From NCBI GenBank assembly GCA_023846275.1, contig JAIUJO010000070.1, positions 74,501 through 138,500 on the forward strand: DNA of 64,000 nucleotides, written 5' to 3'. Position numbers and translations under genes: made by a program. Shown here in pieces: positions 1 to 14,100 of this stretch. Under the pieces are notes generated by a model. The model was not told the DNA's origin. It worked only from the letters and a program-made list of their open reading frames with translations, and did not search any database. This DNA comes from Vanilla planifolia. Taxonomy: Eukaryota > Streptophyta > Magnoliopsida > Asparagales > Orchidaceae. Every line of letters begins with the position of its first letter. Position 1 is the stretch's first letter.

Positions 1-3000
1 GCACACACATATGTGCACCCACTCACACACAAGGAGACACACAGACACACGTACACACACATGCACATGCCCATGCGAACACATGTACTAGTGCACACAT
101 GTGAATGGACATGTGGAGAACCTGCACACACACATGCATACTTGCATCCACATACACATATACACGCACACACACACCAATATAAATGCACACAAACATG
201 TGCACACACACACAAACACACCTATGCACTCACATTCACACACACACACACACACATGCATACCCACATACAAATATGCACATAAGTAAATATACACACA
301 TACACGTAATCAAGGAAACCCACACACAAGCACACATGCATGTGCAAAAAAAAAAACCACATATGTAGAAAAAAGACCAATATGCATAAACATGCACAGT
401 AACACACACAACCATTTAGACAAACACGAAGGCACACATGCATGTGCATTCCTATGAATAACCACATATATGCACATGCAGAACCACAAACACACAAAAC
501 CACTCATGCAGTTACATACATGCATATATACATACCACACCCATATATGTGCACACACATGCATGCTCACACATGTGCACAAATGTAAATGCACAAACAA
601 TCACTTGCACAAACAAAAACACATGTGCATAAGCACATTCACACACACGTGCTCAAAAACACACATGCACATACATGTGCACATAAACCTTTACACACAT
701 GCACTCAAAGCCACACACATACGTGCACACACACACACATGCACACTCCCACATATATAAACATGTGCATGCATGCACACATGCGTGTGCCCGCACACCT
801 ATATATGTGTATTGTACACACAAGAAGACATGTATACAAGCACTCATGCATGCACACACGCACCCAAAAAATATAACCCTACACAAACTCGCGTATAAGC
901 ACATGCACATACACACTCATGATCATATACACACAGCTATACAAGCATGTAAACACACAAACGTAGACAGAGTAACACACATGCATGTGTATAGCAATTT
1001 ACATACACATGCATACACGTACCCACATTTGTGCAAGCACACTCACATGCACACATGCAAACACATAAAAGATTACATACACACATGCAGGAACACACAC
1101 CTACCTTCGTAGAGTGCACACACGTAAGCTGGTATACACACAAACACACACAAATACACACACACACACACTCACACCTACTAACACATGCACAAATGCA
1201 CACACATAAATACCAATACAATCATATGCACATGAACATGTGCACACAAGCATACATGCATACACCCACACACACAAGCACACATACACACACCCACATA
1301 CACACACAACCATATATATACATATAGACACACACTCACACATACAAGCACATGCAAATGCATAGAAACACACTTTTACATAAAAAAACATTCACATACA
1401 CACGCACACACATACACACATATGTGCACCTACAGACAAACATGCACATGCACACACATGCAGCCACATTCACAGACACATGCACATGCACACATTTACA
1501 AACATAGAGGCACAAACACAAGTACACAAAGATGTGAAAACACACAAACAAGTGCATATGCATGTGCACACACATGCATATGCATTTAAACACATGCACA
1601 CACACATAAGCACACTCACCCTCATAGACAATCATCTGCACACCCTTATTCCATGCATAAGTATGCATAACACATGCAAAAAAGCACACACACTAATGCA
1701 TGCACAAGTGCACACATATTCACACACATAGGCACAAACATGCAAACACAAAAATGCATATGCTCACAAATAAACACAAACATACACACATACATACACA
1801 CACTCTCTCATAGTCACTCACATGCACATCCATGCATGCATATACACAAATACAAACACATGCCCTCATACTTACATGCACACACATATACACACATATA
1901 CACGCATACATATGTAAACATACAACCACACACACATAAATGCATGGACACATGCACACATTGATACACACAAACAAGCACACACACACACACATAAGAA
2001 CACACACACACACACCCATGAACACTCATGCACATTGATGCACATGCACATACACACAAATAAACATACACACACATGCACAAGCATACACATATAAAGG
2101 CACACACATCAAATAACATGCATGCAAACATGCATAAGTTCACGTAGGCACACACATACACATGCACTCAAAAACACATGCATGTACACATACACATACA
2201 AATGCAAACATGAATAGATACACATCTAGACACACACACTCGACCAAGCACATGCTTGCTTACCCACACACACATGCACACACATTCATAAACATAAAAT
2301 GACACATGTACACAAGCACATGCACACACACACGAACATGCATGCAAACACACACAACCACCTCCACATACACATGTACACCCACATACATGCACATACA
2401 AACATGCACATATCCATACATTGTTACACAGGCACATACATAGACTCATGCACACATGAAAGAACTTACAAAATGTGCACACATGCACCCTACAAATAGA
2501 TGCACACAAACACAGACACTTGAACACCTTCATGCACAAAAACATGCACACACACACACACATATCTAGAAAAACATGCATACCTATGTGCACATATGCA
2601 CATAAGCATGCAGGTGCAAACAGGCACACATATGCACCCACAAAAAAACTCACACATAAACACACACATGCACACGTATGCAATGCACTTGCAAAAACAT
2701 GCGCACACTTGTGTAGACGTACCAAAGTACACACATGCAAACACAGAGGAATACACATGTGTGCATGCACATGCACAAGCACGCACATGCATAAGCATGC
2801 ACACACATGAGCACAAGCACCCCCATGAACATAAAAACACACTTCCACACACACATGCATGAACAAACATGTACCCATGCTTAAGTTTACACATATACAT
2901 GCACACACACACACTCACACAAACACAAGCATACACACACACACACTCATATTCGCACGAACACATGCACACACATATACATATGTAGTCAAAGAAAGGC

Positions 3001-4580
3001 ATGCACATGCATACACACATGAAAAAAATACACTTGCACATACGCACATATCGATGCAAACACATACACAAACACACATGCATAAACCCATAATCACACA
3101 CACACATGCTCACATGCATAATTACACGCACATGCACACACATACACATGTACCCACACATGTGCACACATTTTCACATACCCACGCATACATAGAAACA
3201 CACATGCACACACACAAATGCACACACACACACACACACACACACACGTATACATAAGTGCACCCACACACAGACACATAAATAAAAACACATGCATGTA
3301 CACAAATAAAAAAAAACACACATACACTTGCATGCCCATTAACGCAAAAACACACACACCTATGTCCACAGGTGCATGAACAGCTTCATACACGTACATA
3401 AACACTCACAGACATACACTACATGCATATGAACAAACACACACACACACACAAACAGACATGAACACACATAGACACCGACACCTGCACACACACACAA
3501 AAATACAAACACACATACACACATGCATGAACCAAGCACACATGTACAAGTGCACACAAGCCCGTGCTAATGCACCCATGCACACATGCACACACAAACA
3601 CCCACATGCAGCCATGCTTACACACATCCATAGGAACAAATACAATATGCTCACACACATACACACATTGACATAAATGTCGAAATACAAACACATACCC
3701 AGCACACACACATGCACATGCACCAAATGCATAAACACAAAGACACATGTATACACATGCACACTTATGCATGCATTCAAATAAGAACATAAACATGCAT
3801 GTCTACACATACAGTCACATAGACACATGGACACACATGCACACATGTATATAGATGCACAAAAACACATTGGAATGTACACCCACCTAAAGGTATAAAC
3901 ACATGCAAACACACACGCATACATACACGACACACACACATGCAACCTGCTAACATTAGTGCATGCACATGAAAGCACAAACACATAACTATGCACAAAA
4001 ATGCACACATACATGCATGCACATGCATATATATACACACATAGACACACCCCTATGCACATGCACATGCACACACATGAACATCCACACACATGTATGC
4101 ATACACAAAAACAAAAGCAATTTCACACTCACATATTCAACCACATATCCACACACACACACCATTACACAAACATGCATAGACACAAACACAAACACAC
4201 ACACATATGCCCACACATGTGATCATGGGCACAACATGAAGGAAAACACACACACACATGCACTCTTGCACCCATGCCTACACACACATTCACACAATCA
4301 CCTACACACATGAACATAAACACACACACTTGTGTATGTGTGAACACACATAGACACTTGCACACATATACACACACAGACATGCCTACACACACTATCA
4401 CATAGACACACACACACAAACATGTGCTCACACCCACTCACATGCACACACATGCACACATGAACATGAAACAAAACACAACCACACACATGCATTACTA
4501 CACACATGTAGACAAATGCATGCACATATTCAAGCACCCATGCACCTACCCACACAGACTAGCATAAACACTCACACATG
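1..4580 (+). repeat. CA-strand degenerate satellite, copy I left arm
   Basis: Continuous CA-rich simple sequence with ATG, TGCA and TATA interruptions; no gene is visible. Open frames on both strands translate only to His/Thr/Met or Cys/Val/Met strings. Distinct words show that this is an ordered copy and not random microsatellite: the segment near 1,100 (a CTACCTTCGTAGAGTG word) recurs near 61,430 and in weaker form near 22,295. The word near 2,462 (GAACTTACAAA followed by CTACAAATAGATGC) recurs near 25,065 and 63,718. The word GATCATGGGC near 4,220 recurs near 26,823. Compared with copies II and III this arm lacks about 0.9 kb at about 1,785-1,800. The type and the homology are read directly. 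Host and function are unknown. Confidence 0.9.
3221..3247 (+). repeat. pure CA tract (27 bases)
   Basis: The longest uninterrupted CA run I found in the window, in the left arm of copy I. The rest of the array is broken every few steps by TG, TA, AA or CC. Confidence 0.95.
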
Positions 4581-4584
4581 TGTG
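4563..4584. other. left junction of the inverted block
   Basis: The last CA-strand bases are CATAAACACTCACACATG (4,563-4,580), followed directly by TGTGTGTATGG. The switch point lies in a perfect 12 bp dyad, CACACATGTGTG, at 4,573-4,584. A near-identical inverted copy of the 4,563-4,580 word ends the block at 11,071-11,090. Dyads like this arise easily where CA and TG strands meet, so it may be a result of the switch and not its cause. Confidence 0.75.
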
Positions 4585-7500
4585 TGTATGGCTGCATGTC
4601 TAGGTGTGTATGTGCATGTGTCCATGGTTATGTGCTTTTGTGATTGCATGTGTACCCGTGGGTGTGTAAGTGTATGTGTGCATGAAAATATGTGTGTGTG
4701 TGGTCGTGTCCAGGTGTTTGTGGACGTGTGTGTGTGTCTATGTGTATGTGTGTGTTTGTGCATGCATTTGTCTCTACACGTCTGTGTGTCCGCATGTGTA
4801 TGCACATGTTTGTGTGTTTGTGCATTTGCATGTGCTTTCGTGTGTGAGCATATGTGCAAGTGTGTGCACAAGTGGGCATGTTTGTGTTTGTTTGTGTGTG
4901 ATTGCATACATGTGCTCAAATGTGTATGTATGTGTCTATATATGTGCATGTGTGTTCATCTATGTAGCCTATGAGTGTGTGTGCATGAGTCCATTTGCAT
5001 TCATATGTGTGTGCATCCATGTGCATGCGTGAGTTTGTGTATGTGTGTATGTGACTATGTATGTGTGTGTGTGTATGTCTCTATGTGCATGGGTTTGTCT
5101 ATGTGGGTATGGCTGTGTGTCTAAGTCTTTATACGTGTGTGTGTGTGTGGGTGTGTATGCATGTGTGTGTTCCTATGTCTATGCTTGTTTGTGAGTGAAT
5201 GCATGTGTATATGCATATATGTGTGTTTGTCCACATGTATGTGTGCGTGTGTGCGAGTGTGTGTACCAGTAGGCATGTTCATGAATGTGTAAGTGTGTGT
5301 ACAAGTGTCTGTCTCATTGTGTACATGTGCATTCGTGTTTGTGTGTGTGTATGTGTGCATGCATCTGTGTGTGTATGTGCATGTTTGTGCATGTGTGCAG
5401 CGACATGTGTGTGTGTGTACATGTGCATGCATCTATGTGAATTTGTGCATCAATGTCATGTGAGTATGTTTTATGCCTATACATGTGTGCATTGGTATAG
5501 ATGTTAAAGTGCATGTGCAATTGTGTGTGTACATGTGCATATGTTTTTGTAACTATGTCTGTGTTTGTGATGTGTGTGTGTTTATGGGAGTTGGCTAATG
5601 CATGCATATGTGTGCAAGTTTGTGCATGTGTGTGTATATGAGTGCATTTAAATGCATTCATGCTTATGCTTGTGTACATGTGTACGATTTTGCGTGTGTG
5701 TGTATGTGTGTGCTTATGTATGTGTGCTTTGTCATGTGCATGTGTGTGTGTCTATGCACCTATTACTATGAGAAAGTTTTTATGTATGCTTGTGAGTATG
5801 TTTGTGCATGCCTATGTTTGGCTTTATGTATGATTGTGTATAGGTATGTGTACTTGTGTTTGTGAATGTGTGTGGACATGTGCACTTTTGTGCTTGTGTA
5901 TGTTCATTTGTGTGTGTGCATGCACATGAGTGTGAGTCTATGTGCTTGTGTGCATGTACACACATGCATTCATGTGTGTGAGTGGCCATGCATGTGTCTA
6001 TGATTGCTCATGTCTATTGTGTACGTGAGTCTTACTATATTTGTGTGTGTAAGTGAGCATGTCTATGCATGTGTGTACATGCATGTATATGTGTCCATGT
6101 GTGTGTTTGTGTTTGTGCATCTCTATATATGTGGTTGTGAGCATGTATTTTTGTGCATGTGCATTTGCATGTTCATGTTTGTATGTGCATTTTTGTGAAC
6201 ATATGTGTGTGCATGTGTGTGTTTGTGAGCATGTGTGTGTTCATGTGTGTTTGTGCTTATGTGTGTGTGTGCATGTGTGTGTGGGTCAATGTGCCTGTGT
6301 TTGGGTTTTTGTGTATGTGTGCTTTTTGTTCCTTGTGTGTGTGCATGTGCATGTGCTTGTGCACACTAGCATGCATATATACGTGTGTGTGCATATGCAT
6401 TAGTTTGTGTAGGTGTGTGTGTGTGTGGGTGTGTTTTTGTGTATGCATGTATGAGTTTGTGAGCATTTGAGTGTTTATGTGCATAGTGGGTGTGTGGGAG
6501 CTTGTTTGTGTGTGTTTATGCATGTGCATAAGTTTGTGTGTACATGTGCAAGTTTTAGAAGATGTGTGTTTGTGTGCGTGCATGTCTTTGTTCATGTGTG
6601 CATGTTTATGTCTACATGTGTGTGTGCATGTGTGGGACTCTATCTGTGTGTGTGTGTGTGTGCATGTGAGTTTATGATGTTTCATTTGCATGTGTGCATA
6701 TGTATATGTGTGTGTGTGCTTAATCATATTTAAACGCACATGTTTGTGTGTATATGTCTATGCATGTGTTTGAACGTATCTGTGCACAGGCACATTTGTG
6801 TGTGTACATGTGCGCGCAAATGGGAGTGTTCATGCATATGTGCATTTATGTGGGTACAAGTGTGTGTGCATGTGGGTGGGTGGGTGAGGTTCCATGATTA
6901 TACGTTGTGTGTGTACGTGTGTGTGTGTGCATGTGTCTACACATGTCAATGTGTCCTTGCATGTGTGTCTGTTCATGAGTGTGCATAGAAGCATGTGCAT
7001 GATTGGGCATGTCCTTAAATTTGTGAGTGTGTGCAAGTGCGTGTGAGTGTGTGTGATTACATATGTGTGCGTGTTTGTGTATGTGTGTGTGTGTATGTGT
7101 GCACATGTGTGTGTGTGTATGTGCATGTACATTTGTTTGTGTATGTGTGTGCATGCATGTGTGTGAGTGTGTGCTTTTCTATGTGCATGTGTGTGTACAT
7201 GTGTGTATGTGAGTTTCCAAATGCGCGTGCCTGTGCGTGTGTGTCGCATGTGAATGTGTTAATTAGTGCATGTGTCTATGTGTTTGAGCATGTACGTGAA
7301 TGGATGCATGTGTGTGTGTGCATGTGCATGTGCATATGTGCACATGTTTGTGTGTTTGTGCTTGTTGGCATGTGTGCATGCTTGTGTGTATGTTTACATT
7401 TTTATGCATGTGCATGCATGTATCTGCATGTCCCATGTGTTTGAGTGCTTTTAAATACATGCTTGCAAATGTGTGTGTGTGTGTGCAAGTGTGCAAGTTT

Positions 7501-10500
7501 ATGCATATGCATACATGTGTCTATGTTTATGGGTGCATGTTTATGTGCATGGTATGTGTGTGCATGTGTTTGCTGGTTATGTGTATACATGTGTGTGTTC
7601 ATTTGTCATTACACCAATGTGAATGAGTAAGTTTGTGTGTGTCCTTGTGTGTATGTGTGTGCGTGCCTATGTTTGGTTTTATGCACATGTGTGCATAGAT
7701 TTGTATGCATTTTTTGTGAGCATGTGTAGGCATGTGCGATTTTATGCATGTGTATGTGCATATGTGTGTGTGTGTGCATACAAGCATTTCAATCAATGTG
7801 TGTATGAGTGGGCATGTGCACATGCATGTATGTATGTGTCCATGTGAGTGGTTTGGGTGCATATTTTTGTGCATGTGAATTTGCATGTGTGTACATGTGC
7901 ATATAATTTTATGTGCATGTGTGTGTGTATTTATGAATGTTTGTGTGTGCACATTTGTGTAAGTATGTGTGCATATGTGTGTGTGTGAGTGCATATGAGC
8001 ATACTTGTGTGTACACACCTGTGTGTGTGTGTTTGTGCACACTAATGTGCTTGTGTGAGTGCATGTGCATTTGTTTATGTGTGTGTGCATGTGCATATTA
8101 TTATATAAGCATATGTGTGTGTATGTGCACGTGTATAGATGTGCATGCATGTGAATGTTTATGCAAGTGTGGTTGTGCTTTTTTGTGTGTATGTGTCTGT
8201 GTGTGTGGGCACACGTGTGTGTTGGTTTGTGTGCATGTGTTGGTATGAGTGTACATATGTTTGTGTGTGTGCATGTGTGTGCATGTATATATGTGTGCAT
8301 GCGTGCTTATGGTTATGTTTTTATGCATGTGTCTGCATGTATGCGCTTGTGCATGCATGTTTGCATTTGTGTACATGTGCATGTTAGTTTGTATGTGTGA
8401 GTGTATGTGCATGTGTGTGTGTATGCATAAGTGTATATAGGTGCATATGTGTATGTGTTTGTGCATGTGTGTATGTCTACGTGCACTTGCTTGTGTGTTT
8501 GCATATTTGTGTGGGAGTGTGGATGCTTGTATATGTGCATAATTGTACATATGTGTGTATTTGTGGATGTGAGAGTGCATGTGTGTGTGTACAAGTGCAT
8601 GTGTAAGCATTTGTATGTGTCTTTGTATGTGTATGTTGATGCATGTTGGTGTTCTTGCATGTATCTATTTATGGGAGTGCTTGTTGTGTGTATGCATATG
8701 TGTGCATGTTTGTGCTTGTGTGTGTACACGTGCTTGCATCTTTGTACATAAGTGTCTATTCATCCATGGATGCATGTGTGTGTATACCTACATGTTTACA
8801 TATACATTTGTGTGCGTGTTTGTAAGTGTGCGTGCATGTACATTTTTGTGCAAGAGTGGTATGTGCTTGTCAGGGTGTGTGTGTACAAGTGCATGTGTAA
8901 GCATTTGTATGTGTCTTTGTGTGTGTATGTGGATGCATGTTGGTGTTCTTGCATGTATCTATTTATGGGAGTGCTTGTTGTGTGTATGCATGTGTGTGCA
9001 TGTTTGTGCTTGTGTGTGTACACGTGCTTGCATCTTTGTACATAAGTGTCTACGCATCCATGGATGCATGTGTGTGTATACCTACATGTTTACATATACA
9101 TTTGTGTGCTTGTTTGTATGTGTATGTGCATGCACATTTTTGTGCAAGAGTGGTATGTGCTTGTCAGGGTGTGTGTGTGCATGTGTATTTGTGTGTTTGT
9201 TCATGTTGTAGTGTATGCATGTTTGCATGTGTTTGTGTGTAGGTGTACGTGTATATGGGTATGAGTGTGTGTACATGTGTGTGGATATGTGCTTATGTGC
9301 ATGTGCATGGTTGCGTGTGTGCTGGTGTGCATGCATTCGTGTGAATGTGTGCATAAGTATATGTGTGAGCATGTGTGTTTGCAAATGTGAATCTGAGTGT
9401 GTGTACGTAATGTGAGTTGGTGTGTGTGTGTGTGTGCATGTGTGTATGCACACTCATGTTTGTGAGCATGTTTGTGTATATAGGTGTGAGAGTGTGTGCA
9501 TGTTCATGTGTTCATGTGTACTTGTGCATGTGTTTTCTTGTGTGCTTGTGCATATGCGTGTGTCTTCTTATTCGTTTGTGTATTTATGCATGTGTGGGCA
9601 TGTGGGTGTGAGTGCATGTGTACATTTGTGTATGTGTGTCGACATGCATGTGCATGTGTGGGTGCATGTGTAAGTGTGTTGTGTGCCTATGTGATGGTGT
9701 GCATGTGTGATGTTGTGTGTGTGTGTTTGTATCCATTTGCACTTATGTGTATGCATACATGTGTGTGTACATATGCATGCATGCATATATATGTGTGTGT
9801 GGCTGCATGAGTGTACATGTTGATGTGTTTGCATATTATTGTGCAACATTGTACATGTGTTTTCTGAATGTGCATGCAACTTTGTGTGCATGTGCATATG
9901 AGTTTGCATGCATTTTTGCCCATGAGTGTTTGTGTGTATGTGTTTGCATGTCTGTGTGTACGAGTGTGCATGTGCATGTGTCTATGTGTATATGCATGTG
10001 CGAGTGCAACTGTTTGTGTCTATGTGGATGTGTTGTCATGTGTTTACTTATGTGTGTGCATTTTTATGCATGTGTATGTGTGGGAGTGAGTGAGAGTGTG
10101 CAAGCACATATTTTTGTGCACATGTGTGTGTGTGTTTGTTAGTGCATTCTTGTGTGTGTGTTCTATTATATGTGTATGTGCATGCGTCTATGCATCTCTG
10201 TGTGTACATGCATGTGTGTGTGTGTGTCTCCATGCACATGTGCTTCTTTGTGTGTGTATGTGTGTATAGATGTGAGTATGTGTGAATTTGTGTACATGCT
10301 ATTTTTTATGTATTTGTGTGTGTTGTTATATGAGCGTATAAGTGTGTTGCAATTGTGTGAGTGTATACGCACATGTGTCTGCATGATTTTGAGTTTGTGG
10401 GTGTGTGTGTGCATGCATGTGCCAATGTGATGTGTGCATATGTATGTGCATCTATTTCTTCATTTGCACGTGTGATTGAGTGTATGTGTTTATATGTGTG

Positions 10501-11090
10501 TATGTATGCATCACATGTTCGTGTTTATGTGTGTGCATTTGTGTGTGTGTATTTGTTGTGTAAGTGTATGTACATGTGTGTTCAAGGGCGTGTATATGTG
10601 CCTATGTGTGCATGCATGCGTTTGTGTTTGTTTTTGTTCATGCATGTGTGTGCGTGCATAGTTTGTGTGCATATAAGTGCAAGTGTGTATATCTACATGC
10701 GTGATTGCACAAGTTTGTGTGCACGTGCATGCATGTGTGTGTGTGTGTGCCTATGCGTGTATGTGTTTATGTGTATGCATATGTGGACGTGTGTGTGTGT
10801 GATATTGCATGTGTGCATGCATATGTGTTTGTAAGCCTATGAACATTTGTCTATATGGGTGGCACGTGTGTATGTATTTTCATTTATGCACATGTGTGTA
10901 TGTGTATGTGTATTTGTATTGTTGTGTGTTTGTGCATGTGTATGTCTATATGCACATGCCCATGTGTGTGCATATTTGTGTGAGAGTGTGCATAGTTGTA
11001 CATGTGCATAAGTATAAATATGTGTGTAATTGTGTGTGTGAGAGTGCATGTGTGTGTGTGTGTACAAGTGCATGTGTAAGAGTGTTTATG
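4581..11090 (-). repeat. inverted TG-strand block of the satellite (copy I)
   Basis: At 4,581 the plus strand changes abruptly from CA-rich to TG-rich, and it returns to CA-rich at 11,091-11,100. The composition is that of the flanking satellite read on the other strand. The flanks align with copy II on either side of 27,171-33,338, which is CA-rich throughout and of similar length (6.2 kb against 6.5 kb). The simplest reading is therefore an inversion in copy I. No gene is visible inside; the frames are Cys/Val/Met or His/Thr repeats. The block contains a 294 bp tandem duplication. An assembly error is the main alternative. Confidence 0.88.
8582..9169 (-). repeat. 294 bp tandem duplication, two copies
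   Basis: The segment from about 8,582 is repeated from about 8,876 at a spacing of 294 bases; the word ACAAGTGCAT lies at 8,591 and again at 8,885. The copies differ at a modest number of positions, roughly 96% identity by eye, so the duplication is much younger than the surrounding satellite. Both carry the low-frequency words CATCCATGGATGCATG and TTGTCAGGGTG. The long plus-strand frame across the pair is a Cys/Val repeat by-product and not a gene. Confidence 0.92.
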
Positions 11091-11100
11091 GACTCTCCCA
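11071..11100. other. right junction of the inverted block
   Basis: The block ends with CATGTGTAAGAGTGTTTATG (11,071-11,090). Its reverse complement is CATAAACACTCTTACACATG, almost the same as the word at the left junction apart from a 2-base difference. It is followed by GACTCTCCCA and then CA-strand satellite, CACACCCATATGCAC, which matches copy II at 33,339-33,353. Flipping the block back would put two CATAAACAC words in tandem. Copy II has that arrangement at 27,153-27,179. Confidence 0.75.
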
Positions 11101-14100
11101 CACCCATATGCACACAAGCATGCATATGGATGCACACACACTCATACACAAGTAAAAACCTCGTGCATTCCTGTGCTTGAACTCATACACATGCACAAAT
11201 GCATGCATAAACACAAGGATAACTTACACACAAGCATGCACGAACACTTGCTTGCCCACACGTATGTACAAATGCACACACACGTACACACATCCTTACA
11301 TACAAACAACATGCATACCCACACATGCACACACATGCACACTCACATGTGCATATACTTGCACACATGAAGGCAAACACACACATACTCATACATGCAG
11401 ACACATGAAAACATACTGATGCACATGCACATATAAAACCACACATGAACACACACACAAAATATCATGCATGCACACACATGCAAACATACAGACATGC
11501 TTAAGCACACATGCACATACACACATGCATGCACACATCCACACACCAACATAAATACATACCAATAGACACACATTCACATAAGTATGCATGCACCTAT
11601 GCACACACATGAATAAGCATAGAAACACATTCACATACACATGCAAGAAAACACTTGAACATGCACATATGCACACACACACACACACTCATATAGACAA
11701 ACATATTCACACATGCTTATGCAAACACATGCACAAAAATATGAACATGCACACACACACACACTTGTACACACAAACATGCATGCATAAATGCACACAA
11801 GTACATGTTTACACATAGATACATAGATACACACAAGTGGACATGGACATACATAACCACACGCACACACACACAAACATAGATATACATACACACAAAA
11901 ACACACATACATGCATACACACTTGCACTGACACATGCACACACATGTGCATTGCCACACACTCATTTCTCTACATGCACACGCACAAACTGACATCATA
12001 ACACAAACACATGCATGAAACCACAAATACAAACTTGTGCATGCATGTGCATACACACAAACAAACACACACCCACATATGTGTGCACTTGTACACACAT
12101 GAATTTGCTTGTATACACACATACAGGAACCCACACATTGTAGAACATATACACACATGCATGCACCCATACACACACATGTGAATGTATGCACACACAC
12201 AAAGACAAATGCATAGACACCCACACATACACCCCCTCACCCCCACACATGCTCGTACACACATCACACACTTAAACATCTACAAGCATACATCCATACA
12301 CACACTTACACACATATACATAACCACATGCCTGCACAAACATGCACATACAAATATGAACATGCATAAATGCACACTCTCACACATGAACACATGAGGA
12401 CTTGTACAAGTGAACCTATGCACACATAAGCACACACACACACATGCAAACACACAAACATGCCAGTACATAATCATGCACACACATGTAGGCACATGCA
12501 CACATGTAGGAACACGTACACACACATGGATGCATAATGCACACAACTACATAAAAATAGATGCATTAGTACACATACTTGAACACAAGTACATGCTTGC
12601 ATGTGTGTGCAAGTACACACACTCACTCATGGATGCACAAATACACACATGCATGCAAGTAAGCACATACACCCACATATATACATACAAATATGCACAT
12701 ATACACACACAAACATACACATGCACATGTCCAAATACACACACACACACATCCACACAAATGAACACACACATACACGCCCTCATGCAAAAATACACAT
12801 GTACATGCATAGGTACACACATGCACACCCACAGGCACTTATGCTCATGCACACACAAACAAACACATGCACACACACACACACAGATAGACACACACAG
12901 AAAAGCACACATGCACATAGACATATACGCACATGCAAACATACACACAAACACACACACGCACACATACACACTCTCACACACAGATACAAAGGCATAA
13001 ACATGCACACACATGCACACCCATGTTTATTATGCTAGCTAATGCCCATGCACACAATCACAAACATGCATGCACACAAAGATGCACACACACATGTGAA
13101 TCCATACAGATAGATGCACAAGCTCAAGTAAACACACACACACACACGTACTCACATGCACATGCAAAGGCACACATACACGTACACACAAGCACTCTTG
13201 TACGTGCATGCACATGCACACTCTCATGCATACAGACATACATGCACACACGCACACAAACACATACACATGTACACACACATAAAAACATCGAATCATA
13301 CACAAAAAACTACAATCACACAATCGCATGCATCCACACACACTCACTCAATACACGTGCATGCACATGCTTGCATGCATGTATAAAAGCATAAATGAAT
13401 ATATAGATCCACAAACACACACATACACACAAAACACACAATGTGCAAATGCACACATGCACATGAACACACATGTTCTTACACACACATAAATAAACAT
13501 GCACATACATGCATAAACATATAAACAAACAAATAAGCACAAGCACACACACACACATGCATACAGACATGCACAAAAAATAGGCTTGCATATGCACACA
13601 GTCACACATATACAACTTGAAAACACTAGCACACATAGGTACACGCATGCACAAATACACGGATATACACGAACACATGTGAAAACACATGCACATGGCC
13701 TTGCACACACACTCCTATAAAAAAACACACACAAACAAACACACACACACAGGCATACACAAACACCGATGCATAGCTACTTACAAAGGTGCCCACACAT
13801 ACAAATACATCACACAAAGGCAACACGCACATAATGATGCACATGCACACATACAACCAAGAACAAACACACATGCAAACAAACACAGTTATGTACACAC
13901 ACACACACACACCTATAAATGCACACATGCATATAGACACCCACATGCACATGCACACAAATGCATGCACTCATACACCCACACACACTAGGATGCCCAC
14001 ATGCACATATGCAACAACAACACATGCACACATGCTCTCTCATGCACACAAGCTCATGCATATGTGCACACAAACACATAGAAGAACATAGACACATATT

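Noticed and set aside
2168-2914. A 248-codon minus-strand Cys/Val/Met frame that could suggest a metallothionein- or keratin-associated-type protein
   Set aside because: Composition and periodicity are those of the dinucleotide repeat. The matching region of copy III is not kept open as the same frame, so nothing indicates selection on protein.
8579-9211. A 210-codon plus-strand frame with an internally repeated, Cys-rich, secreted-toxin-like look
   Set aside because: It is the 294 bp tandem duplication read through in the Cys/Val frame. Cysteine spacing follows the TGTGTG repeat, not a disulfide scaffold, and other frames of the same DNA are also open.
13038-13052. Words such as GCTAATGC, TATAAAAG and AATAAAAG that resemble promoter or polyadenylation signals
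   Set aside because: Short A/T words are expected by chance in 64 kb of A-rich sequence. No transcription unit lies beside them.
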